This document shows positions 16,146 through 22,866 of a stretch of 50,371 nucleotides of DNA, in pieces. The DNA is taken from assembly GCA_964368445.1 (NCBI GenBank), contig CAYJAY010000015.1, forward strand, positions 1-50,371. The letters run 5' to 3'. This stretch comes from CAYJAY01 sp964368445 (lineage in GTDB: Bacteria > Bacillota > Clostridia > Oscillospirales > Ruminococcaceae). The notes beneath the pieces were generated by a model. It saw only the letters and a program-made list of their open reading frames with translations. It searched no databases and was not told the origin of the DNA. Position 1 is the first letter of the stretch. Each line of letters starts with the position of its first letter. Position numbers and translations under genes: made by a program.

Positions 16146-17516
16146 TTGCATAGGGCGATGACTCCACACAACAGAGAGAACTTTAAATATCTATGTGAAG
16201 AATTCAAAAAATATAACTATATCTCGGAAAAAGACTACAGCACCTATGACGTGAAAAGAGGGCTTAGGAACAAAAACGGAACGGGCGTTCTTGCGGGGCT
16301 TACAAGCATCTGTAACGTTGTTGGATATGACGAAAACATTATGGAACAAAAAATTCCGGTTGAAGGTAGTTTGATCTATCGCGGAATAAACGTCCAAGAT
16401 ATCGTGGACTATGGCAAACAAAAAGATATGTTTATGTTTGAAGAGGTAACGTGGCTTCTTTTGTTCGGTTCGCTTCCGACAAAAGGACAACTCGCGATGT
16501 TCCGCGAATTTATAGCCGAGTTTCGCAAACTTCCAGACGGTTTTGCCGAAGATATGATAATGAAATGTCCTTCTCCCGACATAATGAACAAGATGGCTAG
16601 TTCAATCCTTGCGCTTTACACATATGATAACCTTGCAGAGGAAGGTTCGCTTGAAAATGCGCTCCACCAAGCTGTTACGCTTATCTCGTGTATGCCAACA
16701 ATAATGGTTTACGCGTATCAATCTAAACGCTGGGCATATGATAACAAGAGCATGTATTTTCACCAAACAAAACCGGAACTTTCGATAGCGGAAAACATAC
16801 TTCGCACGATACGTCCTAATAAAGAGTTTACCCGCGAAGAAGCAAAACTTCTCGACCTTTGTCTTGTGCTCCACGCCGACCACGGTGGCGGTAACAACAG
16901 CACATTTACAACAAGGGTAGTAACATCGACCGGAACAGATACCTACAGCGCAATTGCTGCCGGAATAAGTTCTCTTAAAGGCCCTCGCCACGGCGGAGCT
17001 AATATCAAAGTTATGGATATGTTGGACGACATGAAAAACAACATTTCCAACATCAATGACGACAGCGAGATCGAAAGATATCTCGAAAAGATAGTTGATA
17101 AACAAGCGTACGACAAAACCGGGCTTATCTACGGCGTCGGCCACGCAGTTTATACCTTAAGCGACCCGAGAGCCGTTATTCTTCGCGAAAACCTTCGGAC
17201 GATAGCGGACAAAAATGGACAAAGCGACCTGTTTACTTTGGCATACGCCGTAGAACGTCTTGCTCCCGTGGTTTTCAACCGCAAAAAAGGTGGCAAAGAT
17301 ATCTGTGCAAACGTCGATTTGTATTCGGGACTTGTATATCGTTCTATGGGTCTTCCAACCGAACTTTTCACCCCGCTTTTTGCGGTTTCTCGTATAAGCG
17401 GTTGGTGTGCGCATAGGGTTGAAGAAAAACTTTTTAGCAACAGAATAATTCGCCCGGCTTATAAATATCTGGGTGAACAACGTGAATACATTCAAATTGA
17501 GGATAGAAAACTTTGA
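16146..17516 (+). CDS. gltA: Citrate synthase
   Basis: Condenses oxaloacetate and acetyl-CoA to citrate. The 456-residue protein carries HADHGGGNNSTFTTRVV with a catalytic His, GPRHGGAN, GVGHAVYTLSDPR with the second His, and a C-terminal segment (SRISGWCAHRVEE) that supplies the substrate Arg region. The N-terminal ~45 residues before the core fit the long clostridial form. The start is probably TTG at 16146, eight bases after GAGGGGAG; an ATG at 16158 is too far from it. It overlaps the next gene by four bases. It may feed glutamate synthesis in an incomplete TCA pathway. Confidence 0.93.
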   Translation: MHRAMTPHNRENFKYLCEEFKKYNYISEKDYSTYDVKRGLRNKNGTGVLAGLTSICNVVGYDENIMEQKIPVEGSLIYRGINVQDIVDYGKQKDMFMFEEVTWLLLFGSLPTKGQLAMFREFIAEFRKLPDGFAEDMIMKCPSPDIMNKMASSILALYTYDNLAEEGSLENALHQAVTLISCMPTIMVYAYQSKRWAYDNKSMYFHQTKPELSIAENILRTIRPNKEFTREEAKLLDLCLVLHADHGGGNNSTFTTRVVTSTGTDTYSAIAAGISSLKGPRHGGANIKVMDMLDDMKNNISNINDDSEIERYLEKIVDKQAYDKTGLIYGVGHAVYTLSDPRAVILRENLRTIADKNGQSDLFTLAYAVERLAPVVFNRKKGGKDICANVDLYSGLVYRSMGLPTELFTPLFAVSRISGWCAHRVEEKLFSNRIIRPAYKYLGEQREYIQIEDRKL

Positions 17517-18409
17517 GAAAATCACCAATTCTTTTTTTAATATCGGTTGCGTTACTTTTTTTCTCGTTACGATTTCTCGACGTTTTGTTTATATCGGGAA
17601 TGGGAATAAATACATTGCTCGTTGACTTTATTCATTTTACGGCATACCTTGCCTGTGTCGGCTTTGCAGTAATTATATTTTTACAGTATCGAAAAAAAAC
17701 TAAAAACCTGTCTGAACAGGATGCGTTTTTTTCAAAAAACGAGATAAAAGCTTTTCATATGGGTGTTTTCCCCGTCCTGTTCACCGTGACCGCCATTTTA
17801 ATCGGCGCGAGTTCCGTTTCGATTGGATATAGGGTTATAATCGGAATATCAACGTTTAACCAACCTATATTCATGTCGATTTACGCAAGCGTCATTGAGC
17901 TTGTTCTTGATTTAATATCGGCGATAAGCGGGCTTGTTGCGATGTTTTGGTTGATACTCGTGTCGTTGTGGTTTTTACGCGGCAAAGGCGAACTTGCGGT
18001 TAACTCGTATTTTTCTTTGTCGATAGTCCTGTGGTTCTATTCAAGAGCGCTTTCCGGTTTTCTTGGAAAATCGATTAACCAACACCAATCCGCCGAGATA
18101 ATAGCGCTTTTTTCGCTTGTTTCGTTGGCGCTCGGGTTCGCAAAGTTTTCAAGGTTTTTAGCATTTAATTTCTCTGTTCGCGATTACGCCGCGTTAATTT
18201 CTACGTCGGTGTTTTGTCTTGTTTGGGTCGTCGGCCTTGCGGGTCCTGAACTCGCATTTACGTTAAGCCAAATATTTGTGCTTGATTCGGCTTTGATAGT
18301 ATCCGACGTGCTCTCGGCGATTACGTTGTTTTTGTTTTCCGCAAACATAGTTGTGGTCGAAAAATCTTTAAAAAAACAAGATATTAAAACAAAAGGTAGA
18401 CAAAAATAG
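17513..18409 (+). CDS. Polytopic membrane protein of unknown function
   Basis: 298 residues with about eight hydrophobic segments (near 5-25, 32-55, 83-108, 115-150, 165-182, 190-212, 222-243 and 250-282) and a basic C-terminal tail. I do not recognise the family. It starts at TTG (17513) overlapping the citrate synthase stop, with GAGGAT eight bases upstream, so translation is coupled to gltA. That coupling hints at a role linked to citrate or energy metabolism, but there is no motif to support a specific function. Confidence 0.8.
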   Translation: MRKSPILFLISVALLFFSLRFLDVLFISGMGINTLLVDFIHFTAYLACVGFAVIIFLQYRKKTKNLSEQDAFFSKNEIKAFHMGVFPVLFTVTAILIGASSVSIGYRVIIGISTFNQPIFMSIYASVIELVLDLISAISGLVAMFWLILVSLWFLRGKGELAVNSYFSLSIVLWFYSRALSGFLGKSINQHQSAEIIALFSLVSLALGFAKFSRFLAFNFSVRDYAALISTSVFCLVWVVGLAGPELAFTLSQIFVLDSALIVSDVLSAITLFLFSANIVVVEKSLKKQDIKTKGRQK

Positions 18410-18493
18410 AAAATCTTGATACGTTAGAACCGTTGTGTATTAAAGGTTAATTTTTAAAAGATAGGCATTTTATTAATAAGGAGTTTTTACTAG

Positions 18494-18601
18494 ATGCAAA
18501 ACGAAAGATTTAAAAAAACCGTTGCGATTGTAATAAGCGTTGTTTTGGTTTTTGCCCTTGTAGCGTCGCTTATTCTTCCGGTTATCGGATTGTTTTTTTA
18601 A
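18494..18601 (+). CDS. 35-residue single-span membrane peptide
   Basis: Starts MQNERFKKTVAIVISVVLVF, with a charged N-terminus followed by one hydrophobic helix (residues 9-35). AAGGAG is eleven bases before the ATG. The shape (Lys-rich start, helix, helix-ending Pro) is like the small DUF4044-type membrane proteins of Firmicutes, but I cannot prove membership. It lies 84 bases after the unknown membrane protein and may share its transcript. Confidence 0.6.
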   Translation: MQNERFKKTVAIVISVVLVFALVASLILPVIGLFF

Positions 18602-18735
18602 GAGTTTTTTAACGTCGACAAAATAACCAAGGCTACCGGATCAAGGCGAAGCCTTAATCGATAGCTTTGGATTATCGACAAATCGCGCTAAGCAAGATTT
18701 AAGAAAATATAATATAAGTTTTTTGAGTTTTTGTA

Positions 18736-18764
18736 TTGACATGTGGGTTTTTTTTTGATATAAT
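18736..18764 (+). promoter_or_regulatory. Consensus sigma-A promoter of the tRNA operon
   Basis: TTGACA at 18736-18741 and TATAAT at 18759-18764 with exactly 17 bases between, both perfect matches. Transcription should begin about 15 bases before tRNA-Gly. Confidence 0.9.
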
Positions 18765-18786
18765 AACTCACTGTCAGATGATTTAT

Positions 18787-18860
18787 GCGGGTGTAGTTCA
18801 ATGGTAGAACATCAGCCTTCCAAGCTGAATACGTGGGTTCGATTCCCATCACCCGCTCCA
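18787..18860 (+). tRNA. tRNA-Gly (TCC)
   Basis: A full cloverleaf can be folded: acceptor GCGGGTG with CACCCGC, anticodon loop CTTCCAA (anticodon TCC), T-arm GTGGGTTCGATTCCCAT, and an encoded CCA end. First gene of a three-tRNA operon. Confidence 0.97.
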
Positions 18861-18914
18861 TAACCGCTAGTAGACGATGTGATGTTTCTATCTTGTCGTT
18901 GTGTGGTAGGACGG

Positions 18915-18991
<77 letters not shown>

Positions 18992-19033
18992 TTCTTTTTT
19001 AGGCGGGCTTTTTTTATTATCTGAAAAAAATTT

Positions 19034-19111
19034 GGTGGATATAGCTCAGTTGGTTAGAGTACCAGGTTGTGGCCCTGGGGGCCGTGGGTTCAAGTCCCAT
19101 TATCCACCCCA
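19034..19111 (+). tRNA. tRNA-His (GTG)
   Basis: Acceptor GTGGATA with TATCCAC plus the extra 5' G at 19034 that is diagnostic of tRNA-His opposite discriminator C. Anticodon loop TTGTGGC (anticodon GTG). CCA is encoded. Last gene of the operon. Confidence 0.97.
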
Positions 19112-19112
19112 C

Positions 19113-19151
19113 TCGTCGCAAACTTCGCTTAGTTTGCGACGACTTTTTTTT
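19113..19151 (+). terminator. Terminator of the tRNA operon
   Basis: A 12-bp stem (TCGTCGCAAACT at 19113-19124 with 19131-19142) is followed by eight T, two bases after the tRNA-His CCA end. Confidence 0.95.
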
Positions 19152-19512
19152 GTAAAATTATAAAAGTCATCACTTACAACATCGGTTAGGGCTAGTTTAG
19201 TTCGTACAGTTTATTTCAAAGAGCTCCGCCGTAAGGCGAAGTTTGTTTGTATTATAAAAAACGATGTCGACGCAAGCCGACACCTTAACTGTTTACTTTA
19301 TGACGAAACCTAAAAAACCTTGTGTTTTAAACAAAATCAGCCGTAAATCTCCCTGTCGTTACATCAAAACAGTTTGTTTTACCCCTCTCAACACCTTTCG
19401 ACAACGTTCTTTTTAATTTTGTAATATTATACAAGTACAATTTATCGTACAGCGGTTATGGTAATATAACGCAAAGAACATAAGTTCGCAAAAAAAGGGG
19501 AGGAAACAAAAT
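19152..19512. other. 361-bp gap between the tRNA operon and the phage cassette
   Basis: It contains a possible minus-strand terminator (19256-19283), a near-palindrome TTGTAATATTATACAA around 19420, and an extended -10-like TGGTAATAT (19459-19467) upstream of a small plus-strand frame. I see no integrase gene and no obvious copy of the tRNA-His 3' end here or near 35.95 kb that would mark attachment sites. Confidence 0.5.
19256..19283 (-). terminator. Possible terminator for the repressor gene
   Basis: On the minus strand a 7-bp stem with one wobble pair and a four-base loop (TGTCGGC/GTCGACA) is followed three bases later by six T. It is about 290 bases downstream of the repressor stop. Confidence 0.4.
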
Positions 19513-19647
19513 TTGGATAGAAAGGAAGCAAAACTGTTGGAGGCATTAAAGGACAAACACAAGCGGGAACAGATAATCAAGATTGTGCAATTTTATCAAT
19601 CATCGCTCGAATCTCGGGAGGAGCAGAGCGATAAAAATCAAGAATAG
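19513..19647 (+). CDS. Possible 44-residue charged protein overlapping the repressor gene
   Basis: The TTG start is preceded by a strong GGGGAGG about nine bases upstream. The frame begins MDRKEAKLLEALKDKHKREQ and is strongly helical and charged. Its last 71 bases are antisense to the 3' end of the repressor gene. It may be a small regulator paired with the repressor or a chance frame; the ribosome site is the main support. No family recognised. Confidence 0.35.
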   Translation: MDRKEAKLLEALKDKHKREQIIKIVQFYQSSLESREEQSDKNQE

Positions 19648-19891
19648 CCTGTTCTTGATTCGTAAGGTCGACAACGCTGTCGGCCTTTTTTTGTTGCGAC
19701 AAAAGCTCATCCACCGCGATTTCAAAATAATCCGCTATCTTCTCAAGCGTAGGAATCGACAGATGTTTTGTTCTTCCCATCTTTAAATCGGTCAAAACAC
19801 CTTGTGTGATTCCGATTTCTTTGCAAAGCTTGCCAACTTTTATCTGTTTTCTATTACATAAATCTTCAATTCTATTATACAAATTGTACAT
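19577..19891 (-). CDS. Phage-type helix-turn-helix repressor (XRE/CI family)
   Basis: A 104-residue DNA-binding protein. Residues ~5-60 form a Cro/CI helix-turn-helix (RKQIKVGKLCKEIGITQGVLTDLKMGR, then SIPTLEKIADYFEIAVDELL). The short C-terminal part (QEQAILDFYRSAPPEIRAMI) is a dimerisation-like helix and lacks a LexA-type cleavage domain, so it is not an SOS-cleaved repressor of the classical kind. ATG at 19891 with AGAAAGG upstream; an earlier in-frame ATG overlaps that site. It probably controls the divergent phage operon through the palindrome at 19957-19974. A long leader separates it from its own promoter at 20025-20053. Confidence 0.88.
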   Translation of the reverse strand: MYNLYNRIEDLCNRKQIKVGKLCKEIGITQGVLTDLKMGRTKHLSIPTLEKIADYFEIAVDELLSQQKKADSVVDLTNQEQAILDFYRSAPPEIRAMIDKIAQS

Positions 19892-19949
19892 TATACATCT
19901 TACCTTTCTGTGCATTTAAACAAAAATACGGAATAACGTACAAAAACAC

Positions 19950-19978
19950 TTGCAATTATACTGAATTCAGTATATAAT
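19950..19978 (+). promoter_or_regulatory. Rightward phage promoter with repressor operator
   Basis: TTGCAA (19950-19955), 17-base spacer, TATAAT (19973-19978). A perfect 18-bp palindrome TATACTGAATTCAGTATA (19957-19974) fills the spacer and touches the -10 box, so a dimer bound there would block RNA polymerase. It is the best candidate operator for the adjacent repressor. Confidence 0.75.
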
Positions 19979-20024
19979 CACAACAACAGTTCGGATTTCC
20001 GTATGTATTAGACATTACAATTTA

Positions 20025-20053
20025 ATTATATACGTTAATCCGTAAACTGTCAA
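20025..20053 (-). promoter_or_regulatory. Leftward promoter of the repressor gene
   Basis: On the minus strand TTGACA (20048-20053) and TATAAT (20025-20030) are both consensus with a 17-base spacer. The transcript would cross the palindrome and give a leader of roughly 125 bases before the repressor start. Confidence 0.8.
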
Positions 20054-20126
20054 TTGTTTGAGGGAAAATGGCAAATACTGACACAATTAATTATTATATC
20101 GAGTTTTGGCCTTAACCCTCAAACAA
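20054..20126 (+). promoter_or_regulatory. 11-bp inverted repeat enclosing a leader reading frame
   Basis: TTGTTTGAGGG (20054-20064) pairs perfectly with CCCTCAAACAA (20116-20126). The left arm contains the GAGGG ribosome site of the small frame at 20068-20115, so ribosome binding and stem formation would be exclusive. It lies in the leader of the rightward operon. A regulatory role is inferred. Confidence 0.45.
20068..20115 (+). CDS. Possible 15-residue leader peptide
   Basis: ATG at 20068, three bases after GAGGGAAA-type sequence, encodes MANTDTINYYIEFWP and stops immediately before the right arm of the inverted repeat. The Trp-Pro-stop ending is notable because some regulatory peptides stall ribosomes at a terminal Pro. 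It may be chance. Confidence 0.3.
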   Translation: MANTDTINYYIEFWP

Positions 20127-20208
20127 AATTTATTTAAACTTGCGTTTGAAAATCAGTTTTAACTTAATTGACATCCCGGTCAACAACACGTACTTTATGA
20201 GGTTTTAT

Positions 20209-21078
20209 ATGAACATCACTAATATCTATAACTTGCCAAGTCAACTTGTGCGATTTGCCTCAAACAACACCCGGCTTCGACAAAACGAATATCGCGTGAC
20301 TTCTCTGTTAAAAGGGGTTAAAGAGATAATTCTCGAGAAGCGACATGGCGACAACATATCGGTTGATGTGTCCGACATGGCATACAAGTTTTTTGGGTCG
20401 GCTGTGCATCTTTTGCTTGAAAATCAAACGCTTGAAGAGGGACAACAAAAAGAGCAGCGCATCGAGATAACGGTTGGCGACTATATTCTTTCGGGGCAGT
20501 TTGATTTGTACGATCAAAATAAAGGGCTTATCGTCGACTACAAAACGACCGTCTGTTCGAAATTTTTGAGAGGCGATTTTGAAGATTACCGAAAACAGCT
20601 TTTAATCTATGCATATATGCTTAAAAGTTTGGGATTTTCCGTATACAAAGGGGAGGTAGTTTTATTTTTAAAAGATTTCTCCAAAACTAAACAGTTGAAA
20701 AATCAAAATTACCCAAAACACCCGATACAAAAGGTCGAGTTTAATTTTTCAAATAACGATTTTTGTTTTATTGAACGATTTATATTTAACAGGTTTAAAG
20801 ATATAGACATTTACCAATACATGCCGGACGACGCAATCCCCGAATGTTCTATGAACTTTCGGTTTAACGAGGGGATTAGATTCGCGGTCAAGACGTTTGG
20901 CAAAAAAACTCCGGTTAAGGTTTTTACAACGCGAACCGAAGCGGCGCGATTTATAAACGAAAACAAAGGTGACTACATCGAGGCTATCGAAGGCGAGGAC
21001 AAAAAGTGTCGCGACTATTGTTCGGTTAAGGATTTTTGTAGTTTTTCCGCGGTTAAAAATAAAGCTAAACAAACATAA
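20209..21078 (+). CDS. PD-(D/E)XK nuclease, RecB/Cas4-like, phage type
   Basis: A 289-residue protein with the nuclease core SGQFDLYDQ (Asp near residue 98), IVDYKTT (Asp and Lys near 109-111) and the helix RKQLLIYAYML carrying the QxxxY motif. The C-terminus has CRDYCSVKDFC, a CX3CX5C cluster close to the CX2CX5C iron-sulphur signature of Cas4 and AddB. The ATG at 20209 has GAGG seven bases upstream; the frame extends further 5' without a ribosome site. It opens the rightward operon just before the terminase. In phages such enzymes act in recombination or DNA end processing. It is not a CRISPR Cas4: no array or cas gene is near. Confidence 0.8.
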   Translation: MNITNIYNLPSQLVRFASNNTRLRQNEYRVTSLLKGVKEIILEKRHGDNISVDVSDMAYKFFGSAVHLLLENQTLEEGQQKEQRIEITVGDYILSGQFDLYDQNKGLIVDYKTTVCSKFLRGDFEDYRKQLLIYAYMLKSLGFSVYKGEVVLFLKDFSKTKQLKNQNYPKHPIQKVEFNFSNNDFCFIERFIFNRFKDIDIYQYMPDDAIPECSMNFRFNEGIRFAVKTFGKKTPVKVFTTRTEAARFINENKGDYIEAIEGEDKKCRDYCSVKDFCSFSAVKNKAKQT

Positions 21079-21117
21079 AAAGAGAACGCTAAATTTGAAT
21101 GAAGGGAGAGCATTAAT

Positions 21118-22866
21118 ATAGAGAGATTTTTAAACGATATTAAAACCCTTAAAATTAAGGACAAAAACGGCGGTATTGTAGATTTTGTTCCAAACAAGGC
21201 CCAACTTAAACTGATAGCCGCTATCGAAAAACAGATAAGCGAAAAAAAACCGATTAGGGTTATCATTCTAAAGGCGCGACAGATGGGGTTTTCGACCGTT
21301 GCCGAAGCGATTATATTTATAAGAACTATCAAGCAAAGCAACGTCACAAGCGGAGTTATTGCCCACGAAGCCCAAGCCGCCGCAAATCTCTTTAGAATGT
21401 CAAAACGGTTTTATGACACGATGCCGGAAGTTGTGTTGGCCAAAAAGAGAAAACGACTTAAAAACAAAAAGAAACTCCTTAAAGATGAAGAGGAGCTTGA
21501 ACAAGAGTTAACCGTTCCCGAAATTTCGGTGTGCAACGCCAAAGAACTTGGCTTTAGTTTTGAGGATGGGGAAAGTTTCATACGCATGATGACGGCGGGA
21601 AACGACACGACGGGTAGGGGAGAAACGTTCCAAAACCTCCACATTTCGGAGTATGCTTTTTGGAAAGGAGAAAAAACCGAGGTGCTTTTGGGGCTTGCGC
21701 AGACCGTTCCGGCTAGCCCCGACACGATGGTTTTAATCGAAAGCACCGCAAACGGACATGACGCGTTTTACGACGAATGGAAACGCGCCGTGTCAAACCA
21801 AAGCGATTTTGCCCCGGTGTTCACGGCGTGGTTTGAAGCGGAAGACTATGTCATGCCGTTCAGCGGAAAACCGTTTTCTCAAGACGAAAAGCAACTTCAA
21901 GCGCTTTATAACCTTTCGGACGACCAGATGGAATGGCGTAGGTGGTGTATAAAAAATAAATGTCAAGGGTCGTTAAGGCGGTTTAAACAGGAGTATCCAA
22001 GCTGTGCCGACGAAGCGTTTTCGCTTTCCAGACAGTCGGTTTTCGATAACGAAGTTATAACCGAAAGGATTGAACAACTTAAAAAGCTCTATAAAAAAAC
22101 GCCATTTTTAAAAGGAAGTTTTGAATTTAACTTTAACGACCCCGACTGTAACGATTATATAAGCGACTTTTGTTTTAAAAAAAACAAACATAACTGGATA
22201 AGGATTTTTATACCGCCGCAACAAGGCGTGCCGTATGTTATCGGAGCGGACACAAAAGGAGAGGGAAACGATTTTTATGCCGCAACAGTTATAAACAATG
22301 TCACGGGCGAAAGGGTGGGTTCTATACACATGGCGCCCGACAACTCAAAGCCGTTTACCTACCAGCTCTATTGTTTGGGGCGTTATTACAACGACGCTTT
22401 GATAGGGATCGAAACAAACTTTAACACCGCCCCAATCGAAGAGCTTATGCGGCTTAATTATCCAAACCAGTATGTACGAGAAAAAAGGGATGATTTCAAA
22501 AAAACCAAGCTTACAAAATACGGTTTTAGAACCGACGGAAACACAAGGCCGCTTATAATCGACAAAGCCGTTGACACGATTAACAACCATTCAGAGCTTT
22601 TTTACGACATCGACATGCTCCGCGAGGCGTTAACGTTTGTTTATGACAAAAACGGCCGACCGGACGCGCTTTCGGGCAACCACGACGACCTTTTGTTTTC
22701 CGACATGATAGCGTCCGAAATACGCACACAACAAAGTTTTAAACAACTTTCTCAACAAAGCGAAAAAAAACATTATTCGTCCGACATGCTGGAAGATTTT
22801 GAAACCGCATCATACGAGATGAAACAACAGATGATTAAAAAATGGGGAGAACCTTTAAATGATTAA
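21118..22866 (+). CDS. Phage terminase large subunit with a non-standard start
   Basis: The DNA-packaging motor. The ATPase part has the deviant Walker A KARQMGFST (~52-60) and Walker B VLIESTANG (~204-212), with SEYAFW between. The nuclease part has GADTKGEGND (~375-384), IGIETNF and NHDDLLFSD (~521-529). Homology-bearing sequence begins well before the first in-frame ATG (21283), which lies inside Walker A. Back to the in-frame stop at 21100 there is no ATG, GTG or TTG. AAGGGAGAG is correctly placed for an ATA at 21118 (IERFLNDIKTLK), so translation uses a rare start or the start codon was lost by mutation. It overlaps the portal gene by eight bases. Confidence 0.85.
   Translation: MERFLNDIKTLKIKDKNGGIVDFVPNKAQLKLIAAIEKQISEKKPIRVIILKARQMGFSTVAEAIIFIRTIKQSNVTSGVIAHEAQAAANLFRMSKRFYDTMPEVVLAKKRKRLKNKKKLLKDEEELEQELTVPEISVCNAKELGFSFEDGESFIRMMTAGNDTTGRGETFQNLHISEYAFWKGEKTEVLLGLAQTVPASPDTMVLIESTANGHDAFYDEWKRAVSNQSDFAPVFTAWFEAEDYVMPFSGKPFSQDEKQLQALYNLSDDQMEWRRWCIKNKCQGSLRRFKQEYPSCADEAFSLSRQSVFDNEVITERIEQLKKLYKKTPFLKGSFEFNFNDPDCNDYISDFCFKKNKHNWIRIFIPPQQGVPYVIGADTKGEGNDFYAATVINNVTGERVGSIHMAPDNSKPFTYQLYCLGRYYNDALIGIETNFNTAPIEELMRLNYPNQYVREKRDDFKKTKLTKYGFRTDGNTRPLIIDKAVDTINNHSELFYDIDMLREALTFVYDKNGRPDALSGNHDDLLFSDMIASEIRTQQSFKQLSQQSEKKHYSSDMLEDFETASYEMKQQMIKKWGEPLND

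Larger units (their letters stand above)
19892..20208. other. Divergent control region of the phage cassette
   Basis: This 317-bp gap holds two face-to-face sigma-A promoters, an 18-bp palindrome, three TACGGA half-sites (19927-19932 plus strand; 19998-20003 and 20039-20044 minus strand), an 11-bp inverted repeat and a possible 15-codon leader frame. The half-sites look like extra operator elements; that is inference. Confidence 0.6.

Noticed and set aside
19034..19111. tRNA-His as phage attachment site
   Set aside because: I found no matching 3' tRNA segment near 35.95 kb and no integrase.
20168..20196. TTGACA-17-TACTTT promoter before the nuclease gene
   Set aside because: The start of transcription would fall inside the ribosome site six bases from the ATG; the TTGACA is part of a TTGAC/GTCAA hairpin.
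20749..21347. Minus-strand frames over the nuclease and terminase start
   Set aside because: They are shadows of genes with clear protein motifs on the plus strand and lack ribosome sites.
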